DNA from: Gammaproteobacteria bacterium
GTDB taxonomy: Bacteria > Pseudomonadota > Gammaproteobacteria > Pseudomonadales > Balneatricaceae
DNA: 36,069 bases
Assembly (NCBI GenBank): GCA_024230095.1
Contig: JAAERS010000016.1
Span: forward strand, 1-36,069
Reading direction: 5' to 3'
Of the stretch, positions 23,686 to 32,660 are shown piece by piece. Position 1 is the stretch's first letter. Each line of letters begins with the position of its first letter. The notes below the pieces were generated by a model, which did no database searches, had not been told where the DNA came from, and saw only the letters and a list, made by a program, of their open reading frames with translations. Both the position numbers and the translations under genes were made by a program.

Positions 23686-25701
23686 ATGACAGATCATGCC
23701 AAAGAAGCACTTGTAGTCTTTACTCCTTCTGGTAAACGCGGCCGATTCCCTGTGGGTACACCATTGTTGCAGGCAGCCCGCTATTTAAATGTGGATATTG
23801 ACTCTGTTTGTGGAGGTCGTGGCATCTGCGGCCGTTGCCAAATATTGGTAAGTGAAGGTGAGTTTGCCAAATTCGGTATCACGTCTACCGCCGACAGTTT
23901 AGAACCCATTACGGCTCCAGAATTAAAGTATGCAAAGCGCCAGCAGCTTAAACCTGGGCGCCGCTTGAGCTGTCACACTAAAATCTTGAATGATATCGTA
24001 GTTGACGTCCCAGCAGAAAGCCAAGTGCACCACCAGATGGTGCGTAAAGGCGCAGAGCAACATGATATTACCTTAAATCCATTGGTGCATCTGTATTACG
24101 TTGAGGTACAAGAACCTGATATGCATGATCCATCAGGGGATTTAAGACGCTTGCTCAATGCCCTAGAGCATGATTGGCAACTAATTAATCTAGATTATGA
24201 TGTTGCGTTGTTGGCTCAGTTGCAACAAGTTTTGCGCACGGGTAAGTGGTGTGTCACCGTCGCGGTAAGGCAAAACAAGCAGGTTGTGGCTCTATGGCCG
24301 GGTTTTCATGACAAACTCTATGGGATTGCTGTAGATGTAGGGTCAACCACCATAGCCGCGCATCTTTGTGACTTAATTAGTGGCGAAGTCAAAGCCAGTG
24401 CTGGAGTAATGAATCCACAGATTCGTTTTGGTGAAGATCTCATGAGCCGTGTCTCTTATGTGATGATGAACCCAGGTGGCGAAAAAGAAATGACTTCGGC
24501 GGTGCGTAGTTCACTGAATGAACTGGCCCAGGATCTCGCTGCGCAAGAGGGGTGTGCCCTAACCGATATTTTGGAAATGACCTTCGTGGCCAATCCAGTC
24601 ATGCACCATCTGCTTATGGGCATTAATCCCGTTGAATTAGGGGGGGCGCCGTTTGCATTAGCGACTGACATGGCTATTAATACATTGGCTGCTGATATGG
24701 ATATCCACCTTAACCCTCAGGCCAGAGCGTACTTGTTGCCTTGCATTGCGGGTCATGTAGGCGCAGATACAGCGGGTATGGTTTTAGCTGAAGAGCCTTT
24801 TAATCACGATGAAATGACATTGTTAGTTGATGTGGGCACTAACGCAGAGGTTGTATTGGGTAACCGTCATCGTTTAGTGGCCTGCTCTAGCCCAACTGGA
24901 CCGGCTTTTGAGGGTGCGCAAATTAGTGCTGGCCAGCGTGCTGCCGCTGGTGCCATTGAGCGTATTCGTATCGACCCTGAAACCCTTGAACCACGTTTTC
25001 GAGTGATTGGTTGTGATATCTGGTCAGACGAAGAGGGGTTTGAGGAAGCCACGGCCGACAAGGGCATTACTGGTATTTGTGGGTCCGGGATTATTGAAGT
25101 TGTAGCCGAGATGTACTTGTGTGGCGTGATTAATCAGGATGGGGTAGTCGATGGCAGCCTAGCTGACAAGAGTTCCCGTATCGTGGCTGACGGGCGAACA
25201 TTTGCTTACGAAATACAAGCGGCAACTGAACACCGCTCGGCAATAAAAATTATGCAAAATGATGTGCGTGCCATCCAGTTAGCTAAAGCAGCACTGTATG
25301 CGGGAATTAAGTTGCTTATGACTTACCAGGGCGTTGAAAAAGTTGATCGTATTCGCTTTGCTGGCGCATTTGGCAGCCATATAGATGTAAAGTATGCCAT
25401 GGTATTGGGCCTCATTCCTGATTGTAAGCTTGAGCAAGTATCCTCAGCCGGCAATGCGGCAGGCACTGGGGCCCGTGTTGCTTTGTTGGACGAGCAGTCT
25501 CGTGACACCATTGAAACGGTAGTGCGGCAAATTGAAAAGATCGAAACAGCCGTGGAGGCGGCATTTCAAGATTTATTTGTTGATGCTATGGCATTTCCCA
25601 ACAAGGTGGATGCCTTCCCAGAGCTTTCCAAGGTGGTCGATCTGCCTGCTGCTAAAGTAGTGATGAAGGATGCTGCTGTTGGCCGCCGCCGACGGCGATA
25701 A
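23686..25701 (+). CDS. RACo-type ATP-dependent corrinoid reductive activator (2Fe-2S + ASKHA)
   Basis: This 671 aa protein rescues corrinoid that has oxidised to Co(II), using ATP and an electron. An N-terminal plant-type ferredoxin domain has Cys42, Cys48, Cys51 (CGGRGICGRC) and Cys96 (LSCHTK). A linker follows, then an ASKHA ATPase part (about 210-640) with GIAVDVGSTTIAAHL, LLVDVGTNAEVVLG, GICGSGIIEVVAEM and FAGAFGSHIDVKYA, the DUF4445 signature. ATG 23686 was preferred to the 23656 opening. The protein ends in five Arg, like the methyltransferase tail. It supports a functional corrinoid cycle in an aerobe, where oxidation of Co(I) is frequent. Confidence 0.92.
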   Translation: MTDHAKEALVVFTPSGKRGRFPVGTPLLQAARYLNVDIDSVCGGRGICGRCQILVSEGEFAKFGITSTADSLEPITAPELKYAKRQQLKPGRRLSCHTKILNDIVVDVPAESQVHHQMVRKGAEQHDITLNPLVHLYYVEVQEPDMHDPSGDLRRLLNALEHDWQLINLDYDVALLAQLQQVLRTGKWCVTVAVRQNKQVVALWPGFHDKLYGIAVDVGSTTIAAHLCDLISGEVKASAGVMNPQIRFGEDLMSRVSYVMMNPGGEKEMTSAVRSSLNELAQDLAAQEGCALTDILEMTFVANPVMHHLLMGINPVELGGAPFALATDMAINTLAADMDIHLNPQARAYLLPCIAGHVGADTAGMVLAEEPFNHDEMTLLVDVGTNAEVVLGNRHRLVACSSPTGPAFEGAQISAGQRAAAGAIERIRIDPETLEPRFRVIGCDIWSDEEGFEEATADKGITGICGSGIIEVVAEMYLCGVINQDGVVDGSLADKSSRIVADGRTFAYEIQAATEHRSAIKIMQNDVRAIQLAKAALYAGIKLLMTYQGVEKVDRIRFAGAFGSHIDVKYAMVLGLIPDCKLEQVSSAGNAAGTGARVALLDEQSRDTIETVVRQIEKIETAVEAAFQDLFVDAMAFPNKVDAFPELSKVVDLPAAKVVMKDAAVGRRRRR

Positions 25702-25820
25702 GGCCTGCTGGTTAATGCAGGTAAGCGTCCTCTTAGCTGTATTGGGTTTGTTTATTTGTGGGGGCGGTTGTTGCCTAAGGTATTTGCTAGTTTCAATACG
25801 TTGACGATGAGATAGGTTTG

Positions 25821-25839
25821 GCGATTGGATATCAATCGC
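25821..25839. repeat. Perfect hairpin between RACo and the AraC-type gene
   Basis: GCGATTG (25821-25827), GATAT, CAATCGC (25833-25839) form a 7-bp stem in the 189-base gap between the convergent RACo and AraC-type genes. There is no T-tract. A smaller CCTGC/GCAGG hairpin lies just after the RACo stop (about 25704-25721). Either may help end transcription. Confidence 0.4.
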
Positions 25840-25890
25840 ATACTCATTAGGAAACACTAGGGCAGAGTTCCAGCACCTATGCGGGCGAAA

Positions 25891-26928
25891 TTACGCACTG
25901 GCCGGTGGAGTAGTGGAATCCTGTTCTGTCTCCGATTCTGGATTTTCCAATTTTATGCCATTTCCAGGCGCAAAGCGGCGGCGTTCCTCACGTGGAGGAA
26001 TGCCAAAAAAGTCACGGTAGCACTTGGAAAAGTGGGGCGCTGATACGAAGCCACAGGCTAGCGATACGTCAATGATTGATAGATTAGTTTGTAATAACAG
26101 TTGGCGTGCACGATTTAAACGTAATTCCAAGTAATACCGAGATGGCACACATTTTAGGTGTTTTTGGAACAAGCGCTCTAGTTGGCGTCGAGAAACACCG
26201 ACATATTGAGCCAAATCATCCAGTGAAATCGTTTCTTCTAGATTAGCTTCCATCAGAGCAACCGCTTCGATTAGTTTCGGCTGGCTGTTACCCAAATGCA
26301 AACGCAGTGGTATGCGCTGGGTATCGTGATGATCTCGAATGCGTTCCATGATAAACATTTCTGATACCGCTGCAGCGAGCTCTGGGCTTTGTTGCTGAGC
26401 AATGATTTGGAGCATCATGTCAAGAGACGAATTGCCGCCAGAACAAGTAAAGCGGTCACGATCGATAGCAAATAAGTTAGAAGACATCAGGATGTTAGGA
26501 AATTCTTCACGCATTCCTGCTAAATTTTCCCAATGAATCGTGCATTGATAACCATCCAGTAGGCCCGCGGCTGCCAGCAGGTAACTACCCGTGCAGGTGG
26601 ATCCAATTTTTACCTTAGCACTGGCTGCTTTGCGTAGAAAGCTTACGGTGCTCTTATCATAAGATCGATCAACATAAGTACCACCGCAAACGATTAGCGC
26701 CTCTAATCCGTTGAAATTTAGATCATTAATATGTTTGGTTGGACCGATTTCTAAGCCAACACTTGCTGTTACTGGATTGCCGTCCATGGTGATGATTTCC
26801 CACTCGTACAAATTGTTACCACTTGTATAGTTCGCGCCTCGTAGGGCAGCGACCGCTGATGAGAAGGTAACCATGGAGTAGTTCTGAATTTGCAAAAATG
26901 CATAGCGAATAGGTTTAGTGACGGTCAT
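25891..26928 (-). CDS. GlxA/GbdR-type AraC family transcriptional activator
   Basis: This 345 aa regulator joins a DJ-1/PfpI (glutamine amidotransferase-like) sensor domain (about 10-190, with STCTGSYLLAAAGLLDG and CSGGNSSLDMML) to a C-terminal AraC DNA-binding domain (about 225-325, ISLDDLAQYVGVSRRQLERLF and IIDVSLACGFVSAPHFSKCYRDFFG). Members include GbdR and CdhR of Pseudomonas, which sense glycine betaine, dimethylglycine or carnitine derivatives. Placed at the end of the corrinoid operon, it most likely activates it in response to the methylated substrate. Candidate target repeats lie at 19771-19803. The inducer is not known. Confidence 0.88.
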   Translation of the reverse strand: MTVTKPIRYAFLQIQNYSMVTFSSAVAALRGANYTSGNNLYEWEIITMDGNPVTASVGLEIGPTKHINDLNFNGLEALIVCGGTYVDRSYDKSTVSFLRKAASAKVKIGSTCTGSYLLAAAGLLDGYQCTIHWENLAGMREEFPNILMSSNLFAIDRDRFTCSGGNSSLDMMLQIIAQQQSPELAAAVSEMFIMERIRDHHDTQRIPLRLHLGNSQPKLIEAVALMEANLEETISLDDLAQYVGVSRRQLERLFQKHLKCVPSRYYLELRLNRARQLLLQTNLSIIDVSLACGFVSAPHFSKCYRDFFGIPPREERRRFAPGNGIKLENPESETEQDSTTPPASA

Positions 26929-27102
26929 TTAAACTAACTCTTATCAGTCTATTAAGCTAATACTAAGCTGGATTGGTGCTGGCCGCAATTCTATACCAGT
27001 TATATACATATAGAAAACAAAAAAACACCAGATTTAATTGAAATTGACTATAGCGCTCACGATTTAAGATAAGGCTCTGAAACTGCTAATAGGGAAGAGT
27101 AT

Positions 27103-27966
27103 CTAGGTTTGCAGATGCGTCATAAAATGTTGTGCAGCATTGGAAAGGCTGCGTTGATGATGCCAGACGCAACCAAGATTACGCTCAATGGTGGGCGTGT
27201 TGGTAGCAATGCTGAGAATATCCTGATCGAGCAATGTGTGAGGTAAAAGACTCCAGCCCATGCCGGTACTCACGAGCATGCGTAAAGTATCCAAATTATT
27301 GGTCGATGTGGCAACCTGCAGTTCAATATGTGCATCATCAAAACGTTGTGTTAATAGTTCACGGGTAAATGTTCCTGGTTTGCTTAACAGGGCGGGATAA
27401 TCGCTTAAACTAGCCAGACTCATGGTATCGCTCTGAGCTAAAGGGTGGTGGGGAGCGCACACAAAGTGCATAGCATCTTGCCATATTTTCTGTTGTTGTA
27501 ATTTCGGGTGTGGACGAGGGTTGAGTGTAACTATACCTATTTCCCAAAGGCCTTCTAATAGACCCTGATGGATCTTTTCTGATTCAGCAAATTGAATATC
27601 CAATTTTACCTGCGGAAAATGTTGCTGAAAAGCGCGTAAGTGCGGGGGCAGTCGATGTAACCCGATGTGATGACTGGTAGCAATACGTAACTGTCCAGTT
27701 ACCTTGCCAGAGAGGTTGTTGAGTTCACGAGCAGTGTCATCCAAAGTAGCCAAAATATGCTGTGCTCTAGGCAATAAGACCAACCCTGCATCAGTCAGAT
27801 TGATATGCCGCCCTATGCGGTCAAATAAACGGGTAGTTAATTGCTGTTCTAACTTATCAATACGCTTACTGATGGCTGGTTGGGTTAAATATAGCTGTTC
27901 AGCTGCTTGTGAAAAAGAGCCTAACCTAGCCACAGTCACAAAGGCTTGCAGTTGTTGTGTATCCAT
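27103..27966 (-). CDS. LysR family regulator divergent from leuC
   Basis: This 287 aa LysR-type regulator has an N-terminal winged helix (MDTQQLQAFVTVARLGSFSQ, then LYLTQPAISKRIDKLEQQL and LFDRIGRHINLTDAGLVLL) and a periplasmic-binding-like effector domain. It is transcribed away from leuC across a 180-base gap holding a perfect T-N11-A palindrome (28009-28023). A LysR gene in this position is also found in Pseudomonas. Control of leuC-leuD-leuB is likely but inferred, and the effector is unknown. The gap 26929-27102 between this gene and the AraC-type gene start shows only A/T-rich promoter-like sequence. Confidence 0.9.
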   Translation of the reverse strand: MDTQQLQAFVTVARLGSFSQAAEQLYLTQPAISKRIDKLEQQLTTRLFDRIGRHINLTDAGLVLLPRAQHILATLDDTARELNNLSGKVTGQLRIATSHHIGLHRLPPHLRAFQQHFPQVKLDIQFAESEKIHQGLLEGLWEIGIVTLNPRPHPKLQQQKIWQDAMHFVCAPHHPLAQSDTMSLASLSDYPALLSKPGTFTRELLTQRFDDAHIELQVATSTNNLDTLRMLVSTGMGWSLLPHTLLDQDILSIATNTPTIERNLGCVWHHQRSLSNAAQHFMTHLQT

Positions 27967-28008
27967 ATTAATACCGATAAATCAGTTTTTGTCAGAGTAG
28001 CTTATAGT

Positions 28009-28023
28009 ATTCCTTTTAGGAAT
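28009..28023. promoter_or_regulatory. LysR-type recognition site upstream of leuC
   Basis: ATTCCTTTTAGGAAT is a perfect inverted repeat with the T-N11-A spacing of LysR-family sites. Its centre is about 65 bases before the predicted leuC start point and about 50 from the LysR start codon, the standard place for activation of one gene and autorepression of the other. Confidence 0.65.
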
Positions 28024-28044
28024 CCAATATATAAAAAATATGAA

Positions 28045-28096
28045 TTAGAGTTATCTCGCGCGCGCGCGTATAATCCTCGATAATCGATTTGATTAT
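28045..28096 (+). promoter_or_regulatory. leuC promoter with (CG)6 spacer and +1 dyad
   Basis: A perfect TATAAT (28069-28074) directly follows CGCGCGCGCGCG (28057-28068). Only a poor -35 is present (TTAGAG, 28045-28050, 18 bases away), which suits LysR activation. ATAATC (28080-28085) and GATTAT (28091-28096) form a perfect dyad around the predicted start point; it may be an operator or a leader hairpin. Confidence 0.65.
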
Positions 28097-28146
28097 TGTC
28101 ATGTCACATATAGTGAGTTGCTGGCAATAAATACATAGGAGGCTTT

Positions 28147-29568
28147 ATGGCTGGTAAAACCCTTTACGATAAGCTTTGGGATTCACACCTAGTACGTCAA
28201 CAAGAAGATGGTAGTTGTCTGATTTACATCGACCGGCACTTATTGCATGAAGTAACATCGCCCCAAGCCTTTGAAGGTTTACGTATGGCAGGTCGCCAAC
28301 CTTGGCGTTTGGATACTAATTTAGCGACCCCCGACCACAATGTGCCCACCACCAAGCACGAACGCAGTGTTGGTGTTGATGGAATTGAGGACCGTGTATC
28401 CAAAATTCAAGTTGTCACACTAGATGAAAACTGCGATGAATTTGGAATTACCGAATTCAAGATGCAGGATGAGCGTCAGGGTATAGTGCATGTGGTCGGT
28501 CCTGAACAGGGCGCTACATTGCCAGGTATGACTGTTGTATGTGGAGATTCACATACAGCAACGCATGGTGCCTTAGGCGCGTTAGCCCACGGTATTGGAA
28601 CCTCTGAAGTAGAGCATGTTCTGGCCACGCAGTGCTTGATCCAGAAGAAATCGAAAAATATGCTAGTGCGTGTGGATGGCAAACTCGGAAAAGGCGTAAC
28701 GGCTAAAGATGTGGTGCTGGCCATTATTGGTGAAATTGGCACGGCTGGTGGTACAGGTTATGCCATTGAGTTTGCCGGCCAGGTATTCCAAGACATGTCT
28801 ATGGAAGGACGGATGACAGTATGCAACATGGCTATCGAAGGCGGTGCTAGGGTTGGTATGGTTGCTGTCGACCAAACAACGATTGATTACGTAAAGGGTC
28901 GGCCTTATGCGCCAAAAGGGGCACAATGGGAGATGGCAGTGACCAATTGGCAACACTTGCATTCCGATGTGGATGCTGAATTTGATCATGTTTTAGTGAT
29001 GGACGGTAGCCTAATTGCCCCGCAAGTAACTTGGGGTACTTCTCCGGAAATGGTATTGCCTGTTTCCGCCAATGTCCCTAACCCTAGAAGTGAAAAAGAT
29101 GATGTTAAGGCCGCTGGAATTGAACGCGCTCTTACATACATGGGATTAGAAGGTGATCAACCGATTACCAGCATTAAGTTGGATAGAGTATTCATCGGCT
29201 CTTGCACTAATAGCCGTATTGAAGACTTGCGCGAGGCCGCCGCGGTAGTTAAAGGGCGTCAAGTGGCTTCTAACTTGATTCAGGCCTTGGTCGTGCCAGG
29301 CTCTGGTTTGGTTAAGCAACAAGCTGAAGCTGAAGGTTTGCACACTACCTTTATCGAGGCAGGTCTTGAGTGGCGTGAGCCGGGTTGTTCCATGTGTTTG
29401 GCCATGAACGCCGATAAGTTGGGGGCAGGTGAACATTGTGCATCTACCTCTAATCGTAATTTTGAAGGTCGTCAAGGTTTTGGAGGTCGCACGCATCTGG
29501 TTAGTCCCGCTATGGCCGCTGCGGCTGCCATAGCCGGCCACTTTGTTGATGTACGAGATTTGGTTTAA
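28147..29568 (+). CDS. leuC: 3-isopropylmalate dehydratase large subunit
   Basis: LeuC with LeuD isomerises 2- to 3-isopropylmalate in leucine synthesis through a 4Fe-4S cluster. The 473 aa protein starts [15 protein letters not shown] and carries [22 protein letters not shown]. The cluster Cys residues are in [13 protein letters not shown] and [12 protein letters not shown] strong AGGAGG sits six bases ahead of the ATG. It is first in leuC-leuD-leuB, and the promoter region is described separately. leuA is not in the window. Confidence 0.97.
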   Translation: MAGKTLYDKLWDSHLVRQQEDGSCLIYIDRHLLHEVTSPQAFEGLRMAGRQPWRLDTNLATPDHNVPTTKHERSVGVDGIEDRVSKIQVVTLDENCDEFGITEFKMQDERQGIVHVVGPEQGATLPGMTVVCGDSHTATHGALGALAHGIGTSEVEHVLATQCLIQKKSKNMLVRVDGKLGKGVTAKDVVLAIIGEIGTAGGTGYAIEFAGQVFQDMSMEGRMTVCNMAIEGGARVGMVAVDQTTIDYVKGRPYAPKGAQWEMAVTNWQHLHSDVDAEFDHVLVMDGSLIAPQVTWGTSPEMVLPVSANVPNPRSEKDDVKAAGIERALTYMGLEGDQPITSIKLDRVFIGSCTNSRIEDLREAAAVVKGRQVASNLIQALVVPGSGLVKQQAEAEGLHTTFIEAGLEWREPGCSMCLAMNADKLGAGEHCASTSNRNFEGRQGFGGRTHLVSPAMAAAAAIAGHFVDVRDLV

Positions 29569-29578
29569 GGAGTCAATA

Positions 29579-30220
29579 ATGCAAGCTTTTACTCAGTTAA
29601 CTGGCATTGTCGCGCCTTTGGATCGTGCTAATGTCGATACGGATATGATTATCCCCAAGCAGTTTCTTAAGTCCATAAAACGTTCAGGGTTTGGGCCTAA
29701 TCTGTTTGATGAATTGCGCTATTTAGATGAAGGGCAACCTGACGCAGACAATTCCCAGCGTCCGCTGAATATGGATTTTATTCTTAATCATCAACGTTAT
29801 GCGGGCACTAGTATTTTGTTAGCTCGCGATAATTTTGGATGTGGCTCAAGTCGTGAGCACGCTCCATGGGCATTAATGGACTATGGCATTCGTTGCGTTA
29901 TCGCACCAAGCTTTGCCGATATTTTTTACAATAATTGTTTTAAAAATGGCATCTTACCGATCACCTTGTTGGATGAACAAGTTGATGCTTTATTCGAACA
30001 GACTTTTGCTAACACCGGGTTTGCGCTAACCATCGATCTTGAGGCCGGCTTGATCAAGGGCGCTCAAGGTGGAGAAATAGCATTTTCCATCGATGCATTT
30101 CGAAGGCACTGTTTGCTTCACGGCTTGGACGACATTGGTTTGACTTTGGAACAAGCAAGTTTCATTAAACGCTACGAAGAAAAACGTAAGGCCCAAGCCC
30201 CTTGGCTATTTGCTGACTAA
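29579..30220 (+). CDS. leuD: 3-isopropylmalate dehydratase small subunit
   Basis: LeuD supplies the swivelling substrate-recognition domain of isopropylmalate isomerase. The 213 aa protein is standard, with [36 protein letters not shown] and [23 protein letters not shown] 29579 has AAGGAG upstream; the longer frame from 29543 lies inside leuC and is not needed. It follows leuC by ten bases and precedes leuB by fifteen. Confidence 0.97.
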   Translation: MQAFTQLTGIVAPLDRANVDTDMIIPKQFLKSIKRSGFGPNLFDELRYLDEGQPDADNSQRPLNMDFILNHQRYAGTSILLARDNFGCGSSREHAPWALMDYGIRCVIAPSFADIFYNNCFKNGILPITLLDEQVDALFEQTFANTGFALTIDLEAGLIKGAQGGEIAFSIDAFRRHCLLHGLDDIGLTLEQASFIKRYEEKRKAQAPWLFAD

Positions 30221-30235
30221 TATAAGGAATAGGAA

Positions 30236-31318
30236 ATGACTCATAACGTACTAGTTTTACCGGGTGATGGGATCGGCCCGGAAATCATTACCGAAGCGGT
30301 AAAAGTGCTGGAGGCCTGTAAGCATAAGTTTGCTTTGAATTTAACCATAGACTCAGGGTTATTAGGTGGCGCTGCCATTGATGCAACAGGTGGTCCATTA
30401 CCCGAAGACACCATGCGCAAAGCCAAGTCTTGTGATGCCATTTTACTCGGTGCCGTGGGTGGCCCCAAGTGGGATGGTCTAGAAATGGCTATCCGTCCAG
30501 AAAAAGGTTTGCTTGGATTACGTTCCGGTCTACAGTTATTTGGCAATCTGCGTCCTGCCATTTTGTTTCCACAGCTGGCAGATGCCTCCAGCTTGAAGCC
30601 AGAAATCGTATCCGGTCTCGATATTTTGATTGTGCGTGAGTTGACTGGGGGGATATATTTCGGACAACCACGTGGCGTGCGCACCTTGGATAATGGCGAA
30701 CGTCAAGGTTATAACACTTATGTGTACAGTGAATCAGAGATTCGTCGTATTGGTCAGGTAGCGTTTGAGGCAGCCCGAGCTCGCAATGGAAAATTGTGCT
30801 CTGTTGATAAGGCCAATGTTTTGGAGGTCACCGTATTATGGCGCGAAATTATGGATGACATGGCGAAAGATTACCCAGATGTGGAGCTAAGCCACATGTA
30901 TGTCGATAACGCCGCGATGCAATTAGTGCGCGCGCCCAAACAATTTGATGTCATGGTAACGGGCAATATGTTCGGTGATATTTTGTCTGATGCTGCTGCT
31001 ATGTTAACCGGCTCTATTGGCATGTTGCCCTCAGCTTCACTGGATGCCAATGGTAAAGGTATGTATGAGCCCTGTCATGGTTCGGCTCCTGATATTGCTG
31101 GCCAAGGCAAAGCTAACCCCTTAGCGACTATCTTGTCAGCGGCTATGATGCTGCGCTACTCGTTGTCTGAGGGTGTCGCAGCAGACGCTATAGAAATGGC
31201 TGTAAGCCAGGTATTGGATCAAGGTTTGCGGACCGCTGATATTGCCAGTGACGGATGTCAAATTATTGATACACAAACAATGGGCGAGGCAGTAGTTTCT
31301 GCCTTGACTAACGGTTAA
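30236..31318 (+). CDS. leuB: 3-isopropylmalate dehydrogenase
   Basis: LeuB oxidatively decarboxylates 3-isopropylmalate with NAD to 2-oxoisocaproate. At 360 aa it is normal. Signatures are [39 protein letters not shown], the active-site Lys region [10 protein letters not shown], and [17 protein letters not shown]. It closes the leu gene run; asd follows after 61 bases with its own ribosome-binding site. Confidence 0.97.
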   Translation: MTHNVLVLPGDGIGPEIITEAVKVLEACKHKFALNLTIDSGLLGGAAIDATGGPLPEDTMRKAKSCDAILLGAVGGPKWDGLEMAIRPEKGLLGLRSGLQLFGNLRPAILFPQLADASSLKPEIVSGLDILIVRELTGGIYFGQPRGVRTLDNGERQGYNTYVYSESEIRRIGQVAFEAARARNGKLCSVDKANVLEVTVLWREIMDDMAKDYPDVELSHMYVDNAAMQLVRAPKQFDVMVTGNMFGDILSDAAAMLTGSIGMLPSASLDANGKGMYEPCHGSAPDIAGQGKANPLATILSAAMMLRYSLSEGVAADAIEMAVSQVLDQGLRTADIASDGCQIIDTQTMGEAVVSALTNG

Positions 31319-31379
31319 AATAGCTTTTTAGATCGCACATCTGGTGCGGGCTAATCTTCATATAGTAAAGAGGTTTATA

Positions 31380-32495
31380 ATGAAACGGGTAGGTTTGGTA
31401 GGCTGGCGTGGCATGGTTGGTTCCGTGCTGATGCAACGGATGCAGGAAGAACAAGATTTCCAACATATCGAACCAGTATTTTTTACCACCTCTCAGGCTG
31501 GTCAAAAAGCTCCTGATTTTGGTGTTGATGTCCCTGTGTTACAAGACGCTAATGATATTGAGGTTTTAAAAACCATGGATATCATTATTTCTTGCCAAGG
31601 CGGTGAATACACAAATAGTGTTTTTGGCCCCTTGCGTGCTATGGGCTGGCAGGGCTACTGGATAGATGCCGCTTCTAGTCTTCGTATGCAAGATGATAGT
31701 GTCATTATCCTTGATCCAGTGAACCGTCATGTTATTGACCAAGCTTTAGTTGATGGCAAGAAAGATTTTATTGGTGGTAACTGTACCGTTAGCTTAATGA
31801 TGATGGCTTTAGGTGGGTTGTTTGCCAGCGATCATGTTGAATGGTTATCGGCTATGACCTACCAGGCAGCTTCTGGTGGTGGGGCTCGGCATATGCGCGA
31901 ATTGCTTAACCAGATGGGTTATATCAATAATAGCGTCGCCACAGAGTTAGCCAACACCTCTTCTGCCATCTTGGAGATCGATCGCAAGGTCTCGGCGGCC
32001 ATTCTTGCTGATGCCAACGATATTAGCCAATTTGGAGCGCCTTTAGCTGGTGGTTTGATTCCTTATATTGATGCTCAGCTAAGTAACGGCCAAAGTCGTG
32101 AAGAGTGGAAGGCCCAAGCCGAAACAAATAAAATATTAGGCCGCAATGATCAGGCGCTGATTCCTATCGATGGTTTGTGTGTGCGCGTGGGAGCAATGCG
32201 CTGTCATTCTCAAGCGCTGACAATTAAGCTTAGGCAAGATGTGCCAATGGATGAAATCGAAGCTATGTTAGGCGAAGCCAATGAATGGGTTAAGGTAATA
32301 CCTAATGAGCGCGATGTTACCATGTCAGAACTGACTCCAGCTAGAGTGACAGGCACTATGCAGACCCCAGTTGGCCGGCTTCGTAAACTCAATATGGGTC
32401 CCCAGTACCTTTCCGCTTTCACTGTCGGTGACCAATTGCTATGGGGCGCAGCGGAGCCGTTACGCCGGATGTTACGCATCGTACTTGAACAATAG
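31380..32495 (+). CDS. asd: Aspartate-semialdehyde dehydrogenase
   Basis: Asd reduces aspartyl phosphate to aspartate semialdehyde, feeding lysine, diaminopimelate, methionine and threonine synthesis. The 371 aa protein has the NADP loop [18 protein letters not shown], the catalytic Cys in [11 protein letters not shown] and [15 protein letters not shown] 31380 with AAAGAGG upstream was chosen over the 31344 opening, which would add an unrelated 12-residue extension. Order leuB-asd-fimV matches Pseudomonas. A terminator follows. Confidence 0.97.
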   Translation: MKRVGLVGWRGMVGSVLMQRMQEEQDFQHIEPVFFTTSQAGQKAPDFGVDVPVLQDANDIEVLKTMDIIISCQGGEYTNSVFGPLRAMGWQGYWIDAASSLRMQDDSVIILDPVNRHVIDQALVDGKKDFIGGNCTVSLMMMALGGLFASDHVEWLSAMTYQAASGGGARHMRELLNQMGYINNSVATELANTSSAILEIDRKVSAAILADANDISQFGAPLAGGLIPYIDAQLSNGQSREEWKAQAETNKILGRNDQALIPIDGLCVRVGAMRCHSQALTIKLRQDVPMDEIEAMLGEANEWVKVIPNERDVTMSELTPARVTGTMQTPVGRLRKLNMGPQYLSAFTVGDQLLWGAAEPLRRMLRIVLEQ

Positions 32496-32540
32496 TATCA
32501 GAATCAAAATAGCGGCTAATAATCTTTTATAAGTTGGTCG

Positions 32541-32577
32541 AAAGGGTGCTTACTAGTCCATAGAAGCGCCTTTTTTT
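32541..32577 (+). terminator. Terminator after asd
   Basis: AAAGG-(bulged G)-TGCTT pairs with AAGCGCCTTT across a loop of about 12 bases, and a run of seven T ends at 32577. It should end the leuC-leuD-leuB-asd transcript before fimV. Confidence 0.75.
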
Positions 32578-32660
32578 GTGTCTACTTGTTAAGAACTGCT
32601 TTTCATCTGACATTAACATTGCGACAATGTCGACTGTGTATCTATAGGTGAGGGATTGGC

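Noticed and set aside
25573-25857. Minus-strand ORF of 94 aa across the RACo end.
   Set aside because: Overlaps conserved RACo coding sequence and hairpin DNA, with composition unlike a protein; treated as a shadow frame.
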